This document shows positions 20,797 through 32,115 of a stretch of 64,000 nt of DNA, one piece after another. The translations under genes were made by a program, and so were the position numbers. Every line of letters begins with the position of its first letter. The stretch's first letter is position 1. Source of the stretch: Neocallimastix lanati (nom. inval.) (lineage: Eukaryota; Neocallimastigomycota; Neocallimastigomycetes; Neocallimastigales; Neocallimastigaceae); assembly GCA_016946835.1 (NCBI GenBank), contig JACVTC010000004.1:2034501-2098500 (forward strand), read 5' to 3'. The notes beneath the pieces are model-generated. The model saw nothing but the letters and a program-made list of their open reading frames with translations. It was not told where the DNA came from and did no database searches.

Positions 20797-23700
20797 ATGT
20801 CTTCTTCATCAAACGATTTTCATTTTAATGGCGATTCAGCTAAGCTCAAGGGATTTTTAGCTTATGTTGGGTTAGCCATTGCACTTCGTCCTGAATATTT
20901 CACCAATGATCCGTTAAAAGTAGCTTATACCATCACTTTGTTAAGAGATGAAGCTATGGATTGGGCTGCAGACTTGATGAATGAAAATAACCCAGTCCTT
21001 GACGATTTTAACGCTTTCATTGAACTTATGAAGGATAGATTCAGTGACGTAGATGCAGTTTTTAATTGTAATCAAGCTCTTATGCATATTAAGCAAAAAG
21101 TATATGGTAAAGTCACTGATTACAATAATGAATTCCGTAGGCTTTCGGAAAAAACGGACTGGAATGAATTTGCCTTAATGGATGCTTATATTGAAGGATT
21201 GCTACCAAGACTTCAAGAAAGAGTAATTAGTTTGTTCCCTCCTCCTGCCAAATTAAGTGAACTAATGCGAATTACCAATCGTATAGATCATCAAATGACT
21301 CGATTTGCAACGATCAACAATTACAATTCTAGAAATAACAGTAATAATAATAATAATTCTCGTAATAATAGGAAGTATTTTAGATTTAACTCTAGTAATA
21401 ATAGAAACGCCAATTCTAATTCTTTTTTCAAATCAAATAATGATTCAAATTACTCTCATTTATCCCCTGAAGAAAGAGCAAGAAGAATTAAAGAAGGGCT
21501 TTGTCTATATTGTGGACAATCAGGCCATAAATTAATAAATTGTCCAAAGCGAGCAAATAAACCTGGCTCCTCCCATATGGCTAGATCTAATTCTTCTAAG
21601 AAATTTAATAAAGATTGTATTATTAAGTGTTCCTTTAACTACAAAAATAAATGGATTAAAGCTAAGGCTCTTATAGATTCCGGCTCCGACTTGAATCTTA
21701 TGGATAGTAATTTTGCTAAAATTAATAATTTTAAGCTTGTACATGATAATTTAGAAGCTGATAACATTACTGGTATTGGTGGTGGCAAAGACGTTGTTGG
21801 TAAAACTATACCAATATTATTTAAAGTTAGTAACCTTCAGGTCTTAACAGAATTTTTTGTTATTGATTTGAACGACAAATTTGAGTGCTTAATTGGTTCT
21901 AGATTTCTTAAAGAAAATAAATCATCAATTGATTTCAACAATAATATTTTAAGCTTTTGCAATAGTAATAACAATGCGTCAGATTCTTCCTTTGTTGAAT
22001 CAATACCTTCAACCTCGGTTAACTCTACTTCACTTTCTCTTACTTCGAATACTTCCGACTCTATCTCTTCGAAATCAGCCTATTCCAGTTCATACACCCC
22101 TAATAATTCTTTGTTTGATAATTCTTCTATTTCTCCTTCAGTGTTGAAGAATTCAATTGCCTCTTCCCCAAACATGGATACTCCAAATAAAACACTTCCC
22201 GCCATTTATCTAGAATTCTCTGATGTATTTAGTGAAGAAGAAGCTAAAATCTTACCTCCTCATTCTAGTTTTGATTGTGCTATTGACCTTAAACCTAATA
22301 CTAAGTTATATTATAGTGCAATTTATCCCCTTACAATTCCCGAAGAAATAGCTTTAGAAAAAATTATTAAAGACTATTTAAAATACGGCTTTATTGTTAG
22401 GTCAAAATCAGAAGCTGGTCATCCAATTTTATTTGCTCCAAAAGATAATGGTGAGTTACGTATGTGTATTGATCTTAGGAAACTTAATGAAATCACCATT
22501 AGAGATAGTTATCCTATGCCTTTAACAACTGTTATTTTTAATAAAGCTCCTGGTCATAAGTATTACTCAAAGCTTGATTTAAAATCTGCTTACTTCCAAA
22601 TTCGTATCAGGTCTGGAGATGAATACAAAACAGCTTTTGTATGTAGCTTAGGACACTTTGAATTTAGAGTTATGCCTTTCGGTTTCAAGAATGCACCTGC
22701 CTGTTTTCAAAGAATGATTGATACTGCATTAAGTGACTATTTAGGTAAATTTTGCTATGCCTATATTGATGATATTATCATTTTTTCTGATGATCTTTCT
22801 GAACATCATTTACACGTTAAAAAAGTACTATTACAACTTAGGAAATTTCATTTACATGTTAACCTTGAAAAATGTGAGTTTGATAAGTTCGAAGTTAAAT
22901 TTTTAGGATATTATGTATCTTCAGATGGTCTTAAGATGGATATTAAGAAAGTCTCAGCTATTTTAGATTGGCCTGCTCCAACTACAGTTAAAGAAGTTCA
23001 ATCGTTTCTTGGCCTAGCCAATTTCTACAGACGCTTTATAAAAAATTTTGCTAAAATTGCTTATCCTCTTAATAAACTTACAAGAAAAAATGTTCCTTTT
23101 GTTTGGTCAAAAGATGCTAATGACTCTTTTGAACTTCTTAAACGTTCTTTTACTTCTGCTCCCATCCTTATTCCTGTTGATCCTAATTCTCAATTTTTTG
23201 TTGAAACGGATGCAAGTAATTTTGCGCTTGGATGTATTTTATCCCAAGTTAGCTCTAAAGATAATAAGCTTCATCCAATTGCTTTCTATTCTAGAGCTTT
23301 TACCTCTGCTGAATGCAATTATCCAATTTATGATAAAGAGTTACTTGCTATTAAGACTGCTTTTGAAACTTGGAGGTACTATTTAGAAGGTGCTAAGAAT
23401 ACTATTAAAGTTCTTACTGATCATAGAAATCTACTCTACTTTAAGAAACCAGAACAGCTTTCACAACGTTTAATTAGATGGTCAATGTTCTTTACTCGAT
23501 TTGACTTTCAAATTGAGTATCGTCCAGGTTCTCGCGGTGGTAAGCCAGATGCTTTATCTCGCCGTCCTGATTATGATAATCATGAATCTGCTAAACCTTA
23601 CCAAGTACTTAAACCGGAAAATTTTTGTTTTACTTCAAGGATCTCTATTGAATCAAATCTACAAGATGAAATTAAAAAGTGTTACTCCAAGGATCCTTTC

Positions 23701-25125
23701 TTTAATAATGTTAAGATATATTTTGAAAAGCCTTCTGCTAATGAGAAACCCATTGCTTCGGTTGATCTCCTTTCGTTCTCCAATGGTATTCTTTTATATG
23801 ACAATCTTATTTATATTCCTGAATGCCTTAGATTTAAAATTCTTTGTTCTTGTCATGATTCTCCTACTGCTGGCCACTTTGGCATAAATAAAACCTCTGA
23901 CTTAGTTTCTAGAAATTATTGGTGGCCTGGTATGCATAAGGATATTAAAAAATATATTCGTACTTGTAATGTGTGCTGCGCTTCAAAAGCTCCTCGTCAT
24001 AAACCTTACGGTTTACTTAAATCTTTACCCATTGGCAATAATCCTTGGGAATCAATTTCAATGGATTTTATAACTGATCTTCCCTCTTCCAATGGTATGT
24101 CTTGTATTCTTGTCGTAGTTGATCGCTTTACGAAGATGGCTCATTTTGTTCCCTTTAAATCAGTTCCCTCTGCTGAGGATTGTGCTGAACAATTTCTTAA
24201 TTCTATTTTCAAACTTCATGGTCTGCCAAAGGATATTGTGTCGGATAGAGGTACTCAGTTTACTTCTAAATTTTGGAATAGATTATTTAATTTACTTCAT
24301 GTTGATCTTTGTTTATCATCTGCTCATCATCAGCAAACTAATGGCCAAACGGAGAGGGTAAACGCAATACTTGAACAATACTTAAGATGTTATGTTAATT
24401 ATCAACAAAATAATTGGATGGAATATTTATCTCTTGCAGAATTTGCTTACAATAACACAATACAAGAATCTGCAAATGCTACTCCTTTCTTTCTTAATTA
24501 TGGGTTAAATCCTAAATTTGATCCTTCTACTCCAGATGTTTCTATTGTCCCTCGTGCTGAAATTATTGCTAAAGACTTAAAAGAATTAAGAAATGTACTT
24601 AAAGAAAATCTTCAAAGTGCAGTTAATTTTCAAAAAAAATATTATGATGATAAACATATGTCTCCGCCTGAGTTTAAAGTTGGCTCAAAAGTTTGGCTGT
24701 TAAGGAATGATTTAATAAATAATAAAAAAGGTAAACTTGCTCCTAAGAAATCTGGTCCATTTACTATTTTAAAGAAAATTTCAGATGTAAGTTATAAATT
24801 AAAGTTACCAAACTCTTTTAGGGTCTTTCCAGTTTTCCACGTTTCACTTCTTGAGCCAGCCTATGAAAATGAATTTACAGAAAGAAATATCCCAACTCCA
24901 AAACCTATTATACTTAATGGAGAAAAAGAATATGAAGTTGAATCTATTCTTGATTCAAAGAAATTTCATAACAAAATTAAATATTTAATTCATTGGAAAG
25001 GTTATGATGATTCTGAAAACTCATGGGAACCTTTTGAGAATCTTCATTGCAATAAACTTCTTGCCGAATTCCACAAGAAGTTTCCAAATAAACCAAAACC
25101 TAAGACGTCTGGAATCCGTCTCTAA
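20797..25125 (+). CDS. gag-pol: Chromovirus Gag-Pol polyprotein, copy 2
   Basis: Same 1442-residue protein as at 13815 with all motifs intact. The upstream poly-A tract is one base longer (27 A), which explains the 6982 versus 6981 bp periods. Confidence 0.95.
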   Translation: MSSSSNDFHFNGDSAKLKGFLAYVGLAIALRPEYFTNDPLKVAYTITLLRDEAMDWAADLMNENNPVLDDFNAFIELMKDRFSDVDAVFNCNQALMHIKQKVYGKVTDYNNEFRRLSEKTDWNEFALMDAYIEGLLPRLQERVISLFPPPAKLSELMRITNRIDHQMTRFATINNYNSRNNSNNNNNSRNNRKYFRFNSSNNRNANSNSFFKSNNDSNYSHLSPEERARRIKEGLCLYCGQSGHKLINCPKRANKPGSSHMARSNSSKKFNKDCIIKCSFNYKNKWIKAKALIDSGSDLNLMDSNFAKINNFKLVHDNLEADNITGIGGGKDVVGKTIPILFKVSNLQVLTEFFVIDLNDKFECLIGSRFLKENKSSIDFNNNILSFCNSNNNASDSSFVESIPSTSVNSTSLSLTSNTSDSISSKSAYSSSYTPNNSLFDNSSISPSVLKNSIASSPNMDTPNKTLPAIYLEFSDVFSEEEAKILPPHSSFDCAIDLKPNTKLYYSAIYPLTIPEEIALEKIIKDYLKYGFIVRSKSEAGHPILFAPKDNGELRMCIDLRKLNEITIRDSYPMPLTTVIFNKAPGHKYYSKLDLKSAYFQIRIRSGDEYKTAFVCSLGHFEFRVMPFGFKNAPACFQRMIDTALSDYLGKFCYAYIDDIIIFSDDLSEHHLHVKKVLLQLRKFHLHVNLEKCEFDKFEVKFLGYYVSSDGLKMDIKKVSAILDWPAPTTVKEVQSFLGLANFYRRFIKNFAKIAYPLNKLTRKNVPFVWSKDANDSFELLKRSFTSAPILIPVDPNSQFFVETDASNFALGCILSQVSSKDNKLHPIAFYSRAFTSAECNYPIYDKELLAIKTAFETWRYYLEGAKNTIKVLTDHRNLLYFKKPEQLSQRLIRWSMFFTRFDFQIEYRPGSRGGKPDALSRRPDYDNHESAKPYQVLKPENFCFTSRISIESNLQDEIKKCYSKDPFFNNVKIYFEKPSANEKPIASVDLLSFSNGILLYDNLIYIPECLRFKILCSCHDSPTAGHFGINKTSDLVSRNYWWPGMHKDIKKYIRTCNVCCASKAPRHKPYGLLKSLPIGNNPWESISMDFITDLPSSNGMSCILVVVDRFTKMAHFVPFKSVPSAEDCAEQFLNSIFKLHGLPKDIVSDRGTQFTSKFWNRLFNLLHVDLCLSSAHHQQTNGQTERVNAILEQYLRCYVNYQQNNWMEYLSLAEFAYNNTIQESANATPFFLNYGLNPKFDPSTPDVSIVPRAEIIAKDLKELRNVLKENLQSAVNFQKKYYDDKHMSPPEFKVGSKVWLLRNDLINNKKGKLAPKKSGPFTILKKISDVSYKLKLPNSFRVFPVFHVSLLEPAYENEFTERNIPTPKPIILNGEKEYEVESILDSKKFHNKIKYLIHWKGYDDSENSWEPFENLHCNKLLAEFHKKFPNKPKPKTSGIRL

Positions 25126-25134
25126 GGGAGAGAG

Positions 25135-26589
25135 TTATAACAGAATCAATAATTACAATTATTTTATTATTTTAATATTTAGTATTATTTTTCAATAAAG
25201 TTTTAAAACAAATAATTAAATTTAAAAAATATTATTTCTGGTATAGTTGTTAGTAACTAATACCATGAATCAAACTACTTAGGGTTCGATTCACATTTAT
25301 TATTATTTTATAGTTTTATTCTAAAAAATATCTAGAAGATTCTTTATAGTTCAAGAAATTACTAGAATTTCTTGATAATTCTTGTGTTTAATTAATTAAA
25401 ATTTATTCTATTAAATTCTTAATTCTATTGTTTTCTATTTTTTCTAAATTTTTCGATTTTTAAGAACTTTTTAGAAACTTTTATTTTTATTTTTTAATAA
25501 CTTTAACTTTTGAAAAAAATATAAATATGAGTAAAATTCTTATTAACAAATATTCTTTTCTTTGTGTTTTTTATTTTAATTTTGTTTAGTTAATAAAACT
25601 TAATTTTTAATAAAACTTTTTTTAATATTAATACTATATCAACCCTTGCGGCTTATAGTATTATAATAAATATAATTAATAAAATAATTATAATAAAAGA
25701 AAAAAAATAAATAAAAAATAAAATAATTTTTGTTTTTTTTTGAGTGTTATTATATTTATTATAATATTTTGTTATAATAAAAAACACCCAAGATTTAGAC
25801 GCCGTGCCTTGATATATCTACCCTTTTGTTTGGTTTGAAGCTTTCTTTTGGAATTAGTGTCTACTGCCTTTTTGTTTTCTTTTTGGACTTTATTTTTTGA
25901 ATCTCTCGGATTTTCTGTTTCCTTTGTTTTTGGTTTCTGTTTGGCTACTTATCTTATTGGCTTCAGGTTTCCACTTTTGGTTAGATTCTTTCTGTTTGCC
26001 TTGGATTTCTTATTTTTGGTCTTGGTTTCTGTTTCCATTGGTTTCAGATTTCTTAGTTTTGGACTTGGTTTTTGTTTCCATTGGTTTCGGGTTTCTGATT
26101 CTTGGTTTCTACTTTTGGACAAAATCTCTTCTTCTCTTAGTCTCTGATATCTTCTTTGGGTTCAGCCTTGCTTCTTGAATCTACTTTTTTTTTTTAAAAA
26201 ATAAAATTCTCGGTTTTTGGTATTAATAGCAAACTCACAATAATACCAAAATCTATCTAGGCGAAAAAAAAAAAAATTTTGATATAAAAAAAAAAAAAAA
26301 AAAAAAAAAATTCTTTAAGAAGTTCTACAGTTCTTGAGACTTTTTAAAGAATATTACAGGTAAATATAATATTTAAATATACTAGGAGCGATTAGAGCTC
26401 ATAAACAGAGTTTCGGCGGTTAGTAACTGTAAAGATATTATTAATATCTTTATAAATTTTAATTAAATTTAATCATAAATTTAAGTAAAATTGAAATAAA
26501 TCTATTAAAAATCACGTGTATAAAATTATTGCAAATAATTTTAAACAAAACTTCGACTTCTTCCCAATCACATTAATAAATTAAAAATT
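25135..26589 (+). repeat. Chromovirus LTR/leader segment, copy 3
   Basis: Third copy of the segment at 18153; shared between internal regions 2 and 3. Confidence 0.7.
25232..25303 (+). other. tRNA-like Pol III promoter remnant in chromovirus LTR, copy 3
   Basis: Same A/B-box sequence as at 11269, uninterrupted flank. Confidence 0.55.
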
Positions 26590-27238
26590 TCTCTTGTGAA
26601 ACTAGTAATTGAAAATCATTTCTTTTTATGTAATTTAATTTAAATAATAAGAGTTAAGGTTTTTTACAAGATAAATTAACAACATGAAACTATGCAATTA
26701 GTCATGTTGAAACTTGCGGCATTTTATGCTAAAATCATATTAAATAATTATGACAACTTTTATATTAATTTTAAATAGAAAATATAATAAGAATTTATTA
26801 ATAATATTTAAATAATAAATAAATAATAAATGAGCTCGATTGAAATTGTTTATATTTATTTTAGTTATTAATTATAATTCTCTTTATTTAGTAATAGTTA
26901 ATTATTTATTATTAGTTTAGGTTAGTATTGTTTTTAAATAAATAGTTAGATAATATAATTCAATAGGAATTATATATTCTAAATGTAATAAGATAAAAAT
27001 ATAAATAGTTAACCAAATTTCATGTATTTTAATCGATGTAATTGTTATTAACGATTTATTGTTAATAACACTAATAATTAATAAAGATTATTTTAAAATC
27101 TAAATATAATAAAACTTATTTGTTTATAAAACATTTTTGTGTTATTTAGTGTTATTATAATTTTTGACTTATAATCTATTTTTTAAATCAAAACTTTATA
27201 GTAACTAGTTTCAGTAGGTTAGAAACTATAGCCGTTAA

Positions 27239-27393
27239 TTATTCGAATATAAACGGGCTTCAAAACCCTAGGGCGTGAAGAGCGTGTGGATTAAACGAAA
27301 GCCACATCCTACCAACCAACTTCAACAGTTCGGTGGTTGCTCTATTCGAATAAGCTCTGGCGAATAAGGAACTATAGTCACCGAAGGCTATAG
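27239..27393 (+). ncRNA. Chromovirus leader RNA domain A, copy 3
   Basis: Identical in sequence to copy 1. Confidence 0.7.
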
Positions 27394-27777
27394 GTTGGTC
27401 GTGAAGGTAAAGCGACTTTAAAATATATAGTTTATAATTTTTTATTTTGAGGTCTAGTATATACCTCTAGTTAGTAACTCTTGCCGGTTTTTTATTTTGT
27501 TGTAAGGCATAAAAGAGTGAAATTTAGTCTAGTTATTATATTTACCAAATTAAATTTAAAAAAAAAAAAAAAAATTTAAATCAGCAATTAAACTAAACGC
27601 CTAGAAAAATAATAATTTATAATTCTTTATCATTACAATTTTCATTCGGGAGCACTAATAAAAAAAAAAAAAAAAAAAAAAAAAATAATAATAATAATAG
27701 TGATAATATTAAATAAATCTTCCTATTGCAATTCTTAAACTATTCTTAAACTTGTTTATAATTTAATAATTCTTTCA

Positions 27778-30700
27778 ATGTCTTCTTCATCAAACGATTT
27801 TCATTTTAATGGCGATTCAGCTAAGCTCAAGGGATTTTTAGCTTATGTTGGGTTAGCCATTGCACTTCGTCCTGAATATTTCACCAATGATCCGTTAAAA
27901 GTAGCTTATACCATCACTTTGTTAAGAGATGAAGCTATGGATTGGGCTGCAGACTTGATGAATGAAAATAACCCAGTCCTTGACGATTTTAACGCTTTCA
28001 TTGAACTTATGAAGGATAGATTCAGTGACGTAGATGCAGTTTTTAATTGTAATCAAGCTCTTATGCATATTAAGCAAAAAGTATATGGTAAAGTCACTGA
28101 TTACAATAATGAATTCCGTAGGCTTTCGGAAAAAACGGACTGGAATGAATTTGCCTTAATGGATGCTTATATTGAAGGATTGCTACCAAGACTTCAAGAA
28201 AGAGTAATTAGTTTGTTCCCTCCTCCTGCCAAATTAAGTGAACTAATGCGAATTACCAATCGTATAGATCATCAAATGACTCGATTTGCAACGATCAACA
28301 ATTACAATTCTAGAAATAACAGTAATAATAATAATAATTCTCGTAATAATAGGAAGTATTTTAGATTTAACTCTAGTAATAATAGAAACGCCAATTCTAA
28401 TTCTTTTTTCAAATCAAATAATGATTCAAATTACTCTCATTTATCCCCTGAAGAAAGAGCAAGAAGAATTAAAGAAGGGCTTTGTCTATATTGTGGACAA
28501 TCAGGCCATAAATTAATAAATTGTCCAAAGCGAGCAAATAAACCTGGCTCCTCCCATATGGCTAGATCTAATTCTTCTAAGAAATTTAATAAAGATTGTA
28601 TTATTAAGTGTTCCTTTAACTACAAAAATAAATGGATTAAAGCTAAGGCTCTTATAGATTCCGGCTCCGACTTGAATCTTATGGATAGTAATTTTGCTAA
28701 AATTAATAATTTTAAGCTTGTACATGATAATTTAGAAGCTGATAACATTACTGGTATTGGTGGTGGCAAAGACGTTGTTGGTAAAACTATACCAATATTA
28801 TTTAAAGTTAGTAACCTTCAGGTCTTAACAGAATTTTTTGTTATTGATTTGAACGACAAATTTGAGTGCTTAATTGGTTCTAGATTTCTTAAAGAAAATA
28901 AATCATCAATTGATTTCAACAATAATATTTTAAGCTTTTGCAATAGTAATAACAATGCGTCAGATTCTTCCTTTGTTGAATCAATACCTTCAACCTCGGT
29001 TAACTCTACTTCACTTTCTCTTACTTCGAATACTTCCGACTCTATCTCTTCGAAATCAGCCTATTCCAGTTCATACACCCCTAATAATTCTTTGTTTGAT
29101 AATTCTTCTATTTCTCCTTCAGTGTTGAAGAATTCAATTGCCTCTTCCCCAAACATGGATACTCCAAATAAAACACTTCCCGCCATTTATCTAGAATTCT
29201 CTGATGTATTTAGTGAAGAAGAAGCTAAAATCTTACCTCCTCATTCTAGTTTTGATTGTGCTATTGACCTTAAACCTAATACTAAGTTATATTATAGTGC
29301 AATTTATCCCCTTACAATTCCCGAAGAAATAGCTTTAGAAAAAATTATTAAAGACTATTTAAAATACGGCTTTATTGTTAGGTCAAAATCAGAAGCTGGT
29401 CATCCAATTTTATTTGCTCCAAAAGATAATGGTGAGTTACGTATGTGTATTGATCTTAGGAAACTTAATGAAATCACCATTAGAGATAGTTATCCTATGC
29501 CTTTAACAACTGTTATTTTTAATAAAGCTCCTGGTCATAAGTATTACTCAAAGCTTGATTTAAAATCTGCTTACTTCCAAATTCGTATCAGGTCTGGAGA
29601 TGAATACAAAACAGCTTTTGTATGTAGCTTAGGACACTTTGAATTTAGAGTTATGCCTTTCGGTTTCAAGAATGCACCTGCCTGTTTTCAAAGAATGATT
29701 GATACTGCATTAAGTGACTATTTAGGTAAATTTTGCTATGCCTATATTGATGATATTATCATTTTTTCTGATGATCTTTCTGAACATCATTTACACGTTA
29801 AAAAAGTACTATTACAACTTAGGAAATTTCATTTACATGTTAACCTTGAAAAATGTGAGTTTGATAAGTTCGAAGTTAAATTTTTAGGATATTATGTATC
29901 TTCAGATGGTCTTAAGATGGATATTAAGAAAGTCTCAGCTATTTTAGATTGGCCTGCTCCAACTACAGTTAAAGAAGTTCAATCGTTTCTTGGCCTAGCC
30001 AATTTCTACAGACGCTTTATAAAAAATTTTGCTAAAATTGCTTATCCTCTTAATAAACTTACAAGAAAAAATGTTCCTTTTGTTTGGTCAAAAGATGCTA
30101 ATGACTCTTTTGAACTTCTTAAACGTTCTTTTACTTCTGCTCCCATCCTTATTCCTGTTGATCCTAATTCTCAATTTTTTGTTGAAACGGATGCAAGTAA
30201 TTTTGCGCTTGGATGTATTTTATCCCAAGTTAGCTCTAAAGATAATAAGCTTCATCCAATTGCTTTCTATTCTAGAGCTTTTACCTCTGCTGAATGCAAT
30301 TATCCAATTTATGATAAAGAGTTACTTGCTATTAAGACTGCTTTTGAAACTTGGAGGTACTATTTAGAAGGTGCTAAGAATACTATTAAAGTTCTTACTG
30401 ATCATAGAAATCTACTCTACTTTAAGAAACCAGAACAGCTTTCACAACGTTTAATTAGATGGTCAATGTTCTTTACTCGATTTGACTTTCAAATTGAGTA
30501 TCGTCCAGGTTCTCGCGGTGGTAAGCCAGATGCTTTATCTCGCCGTCCTGATTATGATAATCATGAATCTGCTAAACCTTACCAAGTACTTAAACCGGAA
30601 AATTTTTGTTTTACTTCAAGGATCTCTATTGAATCAAATCTACAAGATGAAATTAAAAAGTGTTACTCCAAGGATCCTTTCTTTAATAATGTTAAGATAT

Positions 30701-32106
30701 ATTTTGAAAAGCCTTCTGCTAATGAGAAACCCATTGCTTCGGTTGATCTCCTTTCGTTCTCCAATGGTATTCTTTTATATGACAATCTTATTTATATTCC
30801 TGAATGCCTTAGATTTAAAATTCTTTGTTCTTGTCATGATTCTCCTACTGCTGGCCACTTTGGCATAAATAAAACCTCTGACTTAGTTTCTAGAAATTAT
30901 TGGTGGCCTGGTATGCATAAGGATATTAAAAAATATATTCGTACTTGTAATGTGTGCTGCGCTTCAAAAGCTCCTCGTCATAAACCTTACGGTTTACTTA
31001 AATCTTTACCCATTGGCAATAATCCTTGGGAATCAATTTCAATGGATTTTATAACTGATCTTCCCTCTTCCAATGGTATGTCTTGTATTCTTGTCGTAGT
31101 TGATCGCTTTACGAAGATGGCTCATTTTGTTCCCTTTAAATCAGTTCCCTCTGCTGAGGATTGTGCTGAACAATTTCTTAATTCTATTTTCAAACTTCAT
31201 GGTCTGCCAAAGGATATTGTGTCGGATAGAGGTACTCAGTTTACTTCTAAATTTTGGAATAGATTATTTAATTTACTTCATGTTGATCTTTGTTTATCAT
31301 CTGCTCATCATCAGCAAACTAATGGCCAAACGGAGAGGGTAAACGCAATACTTGAACAATACTTAAGATGTTATGTTAATTATCAACAAAATAATTGGAT
31401 GGAATATTTATCTCTTGCAGAATTTGCTTACAATAACACAATACAAGAATCTGCAAATGCTACTCCTTTCTTTCTTAATTATGGGTTAAATCCTAAATTT
31501 GATCCTTCTACTCCAGATGTTTCTATTGTCCCTCGTGCTGAAATTATTGCTAAAGACTTAAAAGAATTAAGAAATGTACTTAAAGAAAATCTTCAAAGTG
31601 CAGTTAATTTTCAAAAAAAATATTATGATGATAAACATATGTCTCCGCCTGAGTTTAAAGTTGGCTCAAAAGTTTGGCTGTTAAGGAATGATTTAATAAA
31701 TAATAAAAAAGGTAAACTTGCTCCTAAGAAATCTGGTCCATTTACTATTTTAAAGAAAATTTCAGATGTAAGTTATAAATTAAAGTTACCAAACTCTTTT
31801 AGGGTCTTTCCAGTTTTCCACGTTTCACTTCTTGAGCCAGCCTATGAAAATGAATTTACAGAAAGAAATATCCCAACTCCAAAACCTATTATACTTAATG
31901 GAGAAAAAGAATATGAAGTTGAATCTATTCTTGATTCAAAGAAATTTCATAACAAAATTAAATATTTAATTCATTGGAAAGGTTATGATGATTCTGAAAA
32001 CTCATGGGAACCTTTTGAGAATCTTCATTGCAATAAACTTCTTGCCGAATTCCACAAGAAGTTTCCAAATAAACCAAAACCTAAGACGTCTGGAATCCGT
32101 CTCTAA
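27778..32106 (+). CDS. gag-pol: Chromovirus Gag-Pol polyprotein, copy 3
   Basis: Same 1442-residue protein as copies 1 and 2, chromodomain included. Confidence 0.95.
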   Translation: MSSSSNDFHFNGDSAKLKGFLAYVGLAIALRPEYFTNDPLKVAYTITLLRDEAMDWAADLMNENNPVLDDFNAFIELMKDRFSDVDAVFNCNQALMHIKQKVYGKVTDYNNEFRRLSEKTDWNEFALMDAYIEGLLPRLQERVISLFPPPAKLSELMRITNRIDHQMTRFATINNYNSRNNSNNNNNSRNNRKYFRFNSSNNRNANSNSFFKSNNDSNYSHLSPEERARRIKEGLCLYCGQSGHKLINCPKRANKPGSSHMARSNSSKKFNKDCIIKCSFNYKNKWIKAKALIDSGSDLNLMDSNFAKINNFKLVHDNLEADNITGIGGGKDVVGKTIPILFKVSNLQVLTEFFVIDLNDKFECLIGSRFLKENKSSIDFNNNILSFCNSNNNASDSSFVESIPSTSVNSTSLSLTSNTSDSISSKSAYSSSYTPNNSLFDNSSISPSVLKNSIASSPNMDTPNKTLPAIYLEFSDVFSEEEAKILPPHSSFDCAIDLKPNTKLYYSAIYPLTIPEEIALEKIIKDYLKYGFIVRSKSEAGHPILFAPKDNGELRMCIDLRKLNEITIRDSYPMPLTTVIFNKAPGHKYYSKLDLKSAYFQIRIRSGDEYKTAFVCSLGHFEFRVMPFGFKNAPACFQRMIDTALSDYLGKFCYAYIDDIIIFSDDLSEHHLHVKKVLLQLRKFHLHVNLEKCEFDKFEVKFLGYYVSSDGLKMDIKKVSAILDWPAPTTVKEVQSFLGLANFYRRFIKNFAKIAYPLNKLTRKNVPFVWSKDANDSFELLKRSFTSAPILIPVDPNSQFFVETDASNFALGCILSQVSSKDNKLHPIAFYSRAFTSAECNYPIYDKELLAIKTAFETWRYYLEGAKNTIKVLTDHRNLLYFKKPEQLSQRLIRWSMFFTRFDFQIEYRPGSRGGKPDALSRRPDYDNHESAKPYQVLKPENFCFTSRISIESNLQDEIKKCYSKDPFFNNVKIYFEKPSANEKPIASVDLLSFSNGILLYDNLIYIPECLRFKILCSCHDSPTAGHFGINKTSDLVSRNYWWPGMHKDIKKYIRTCNVCCASKAPRHKPYGLLKSLPIGNNPWESISMDFITDLPSSNGMSCILVVVDRFTKMAHFVPFKSVPSAEDCAEQFLNSIFKLHGLPKDIVSDRGTQFTSKFWNRLFNLLHVDLCLSSAHHQQTNGQTERVNAILEQYLRCYVNYQQNNWMEYLSLAEFAYNNTIQESANATPFFLNYGLNPKFDPSTPDVSIVPRAEIIAKDLKELRNVLKENLQSAVNFQKKYYDDKHMSPPEFKVGSKVWLLRNDLINNKKGKLAPKKSGPFTILKKISDVSYKLKLPNSFRVFPVFHVSLLEPAYENEFTERNIPTPKPIILNGEKEYEVESILDSKKFHNKIKYLIHWKGYDDSENSWEPFENLHCNKLLAEFHKKFPNKPKPKTSGIRL

Positions 32107-32115
32107 GGGAGAGAG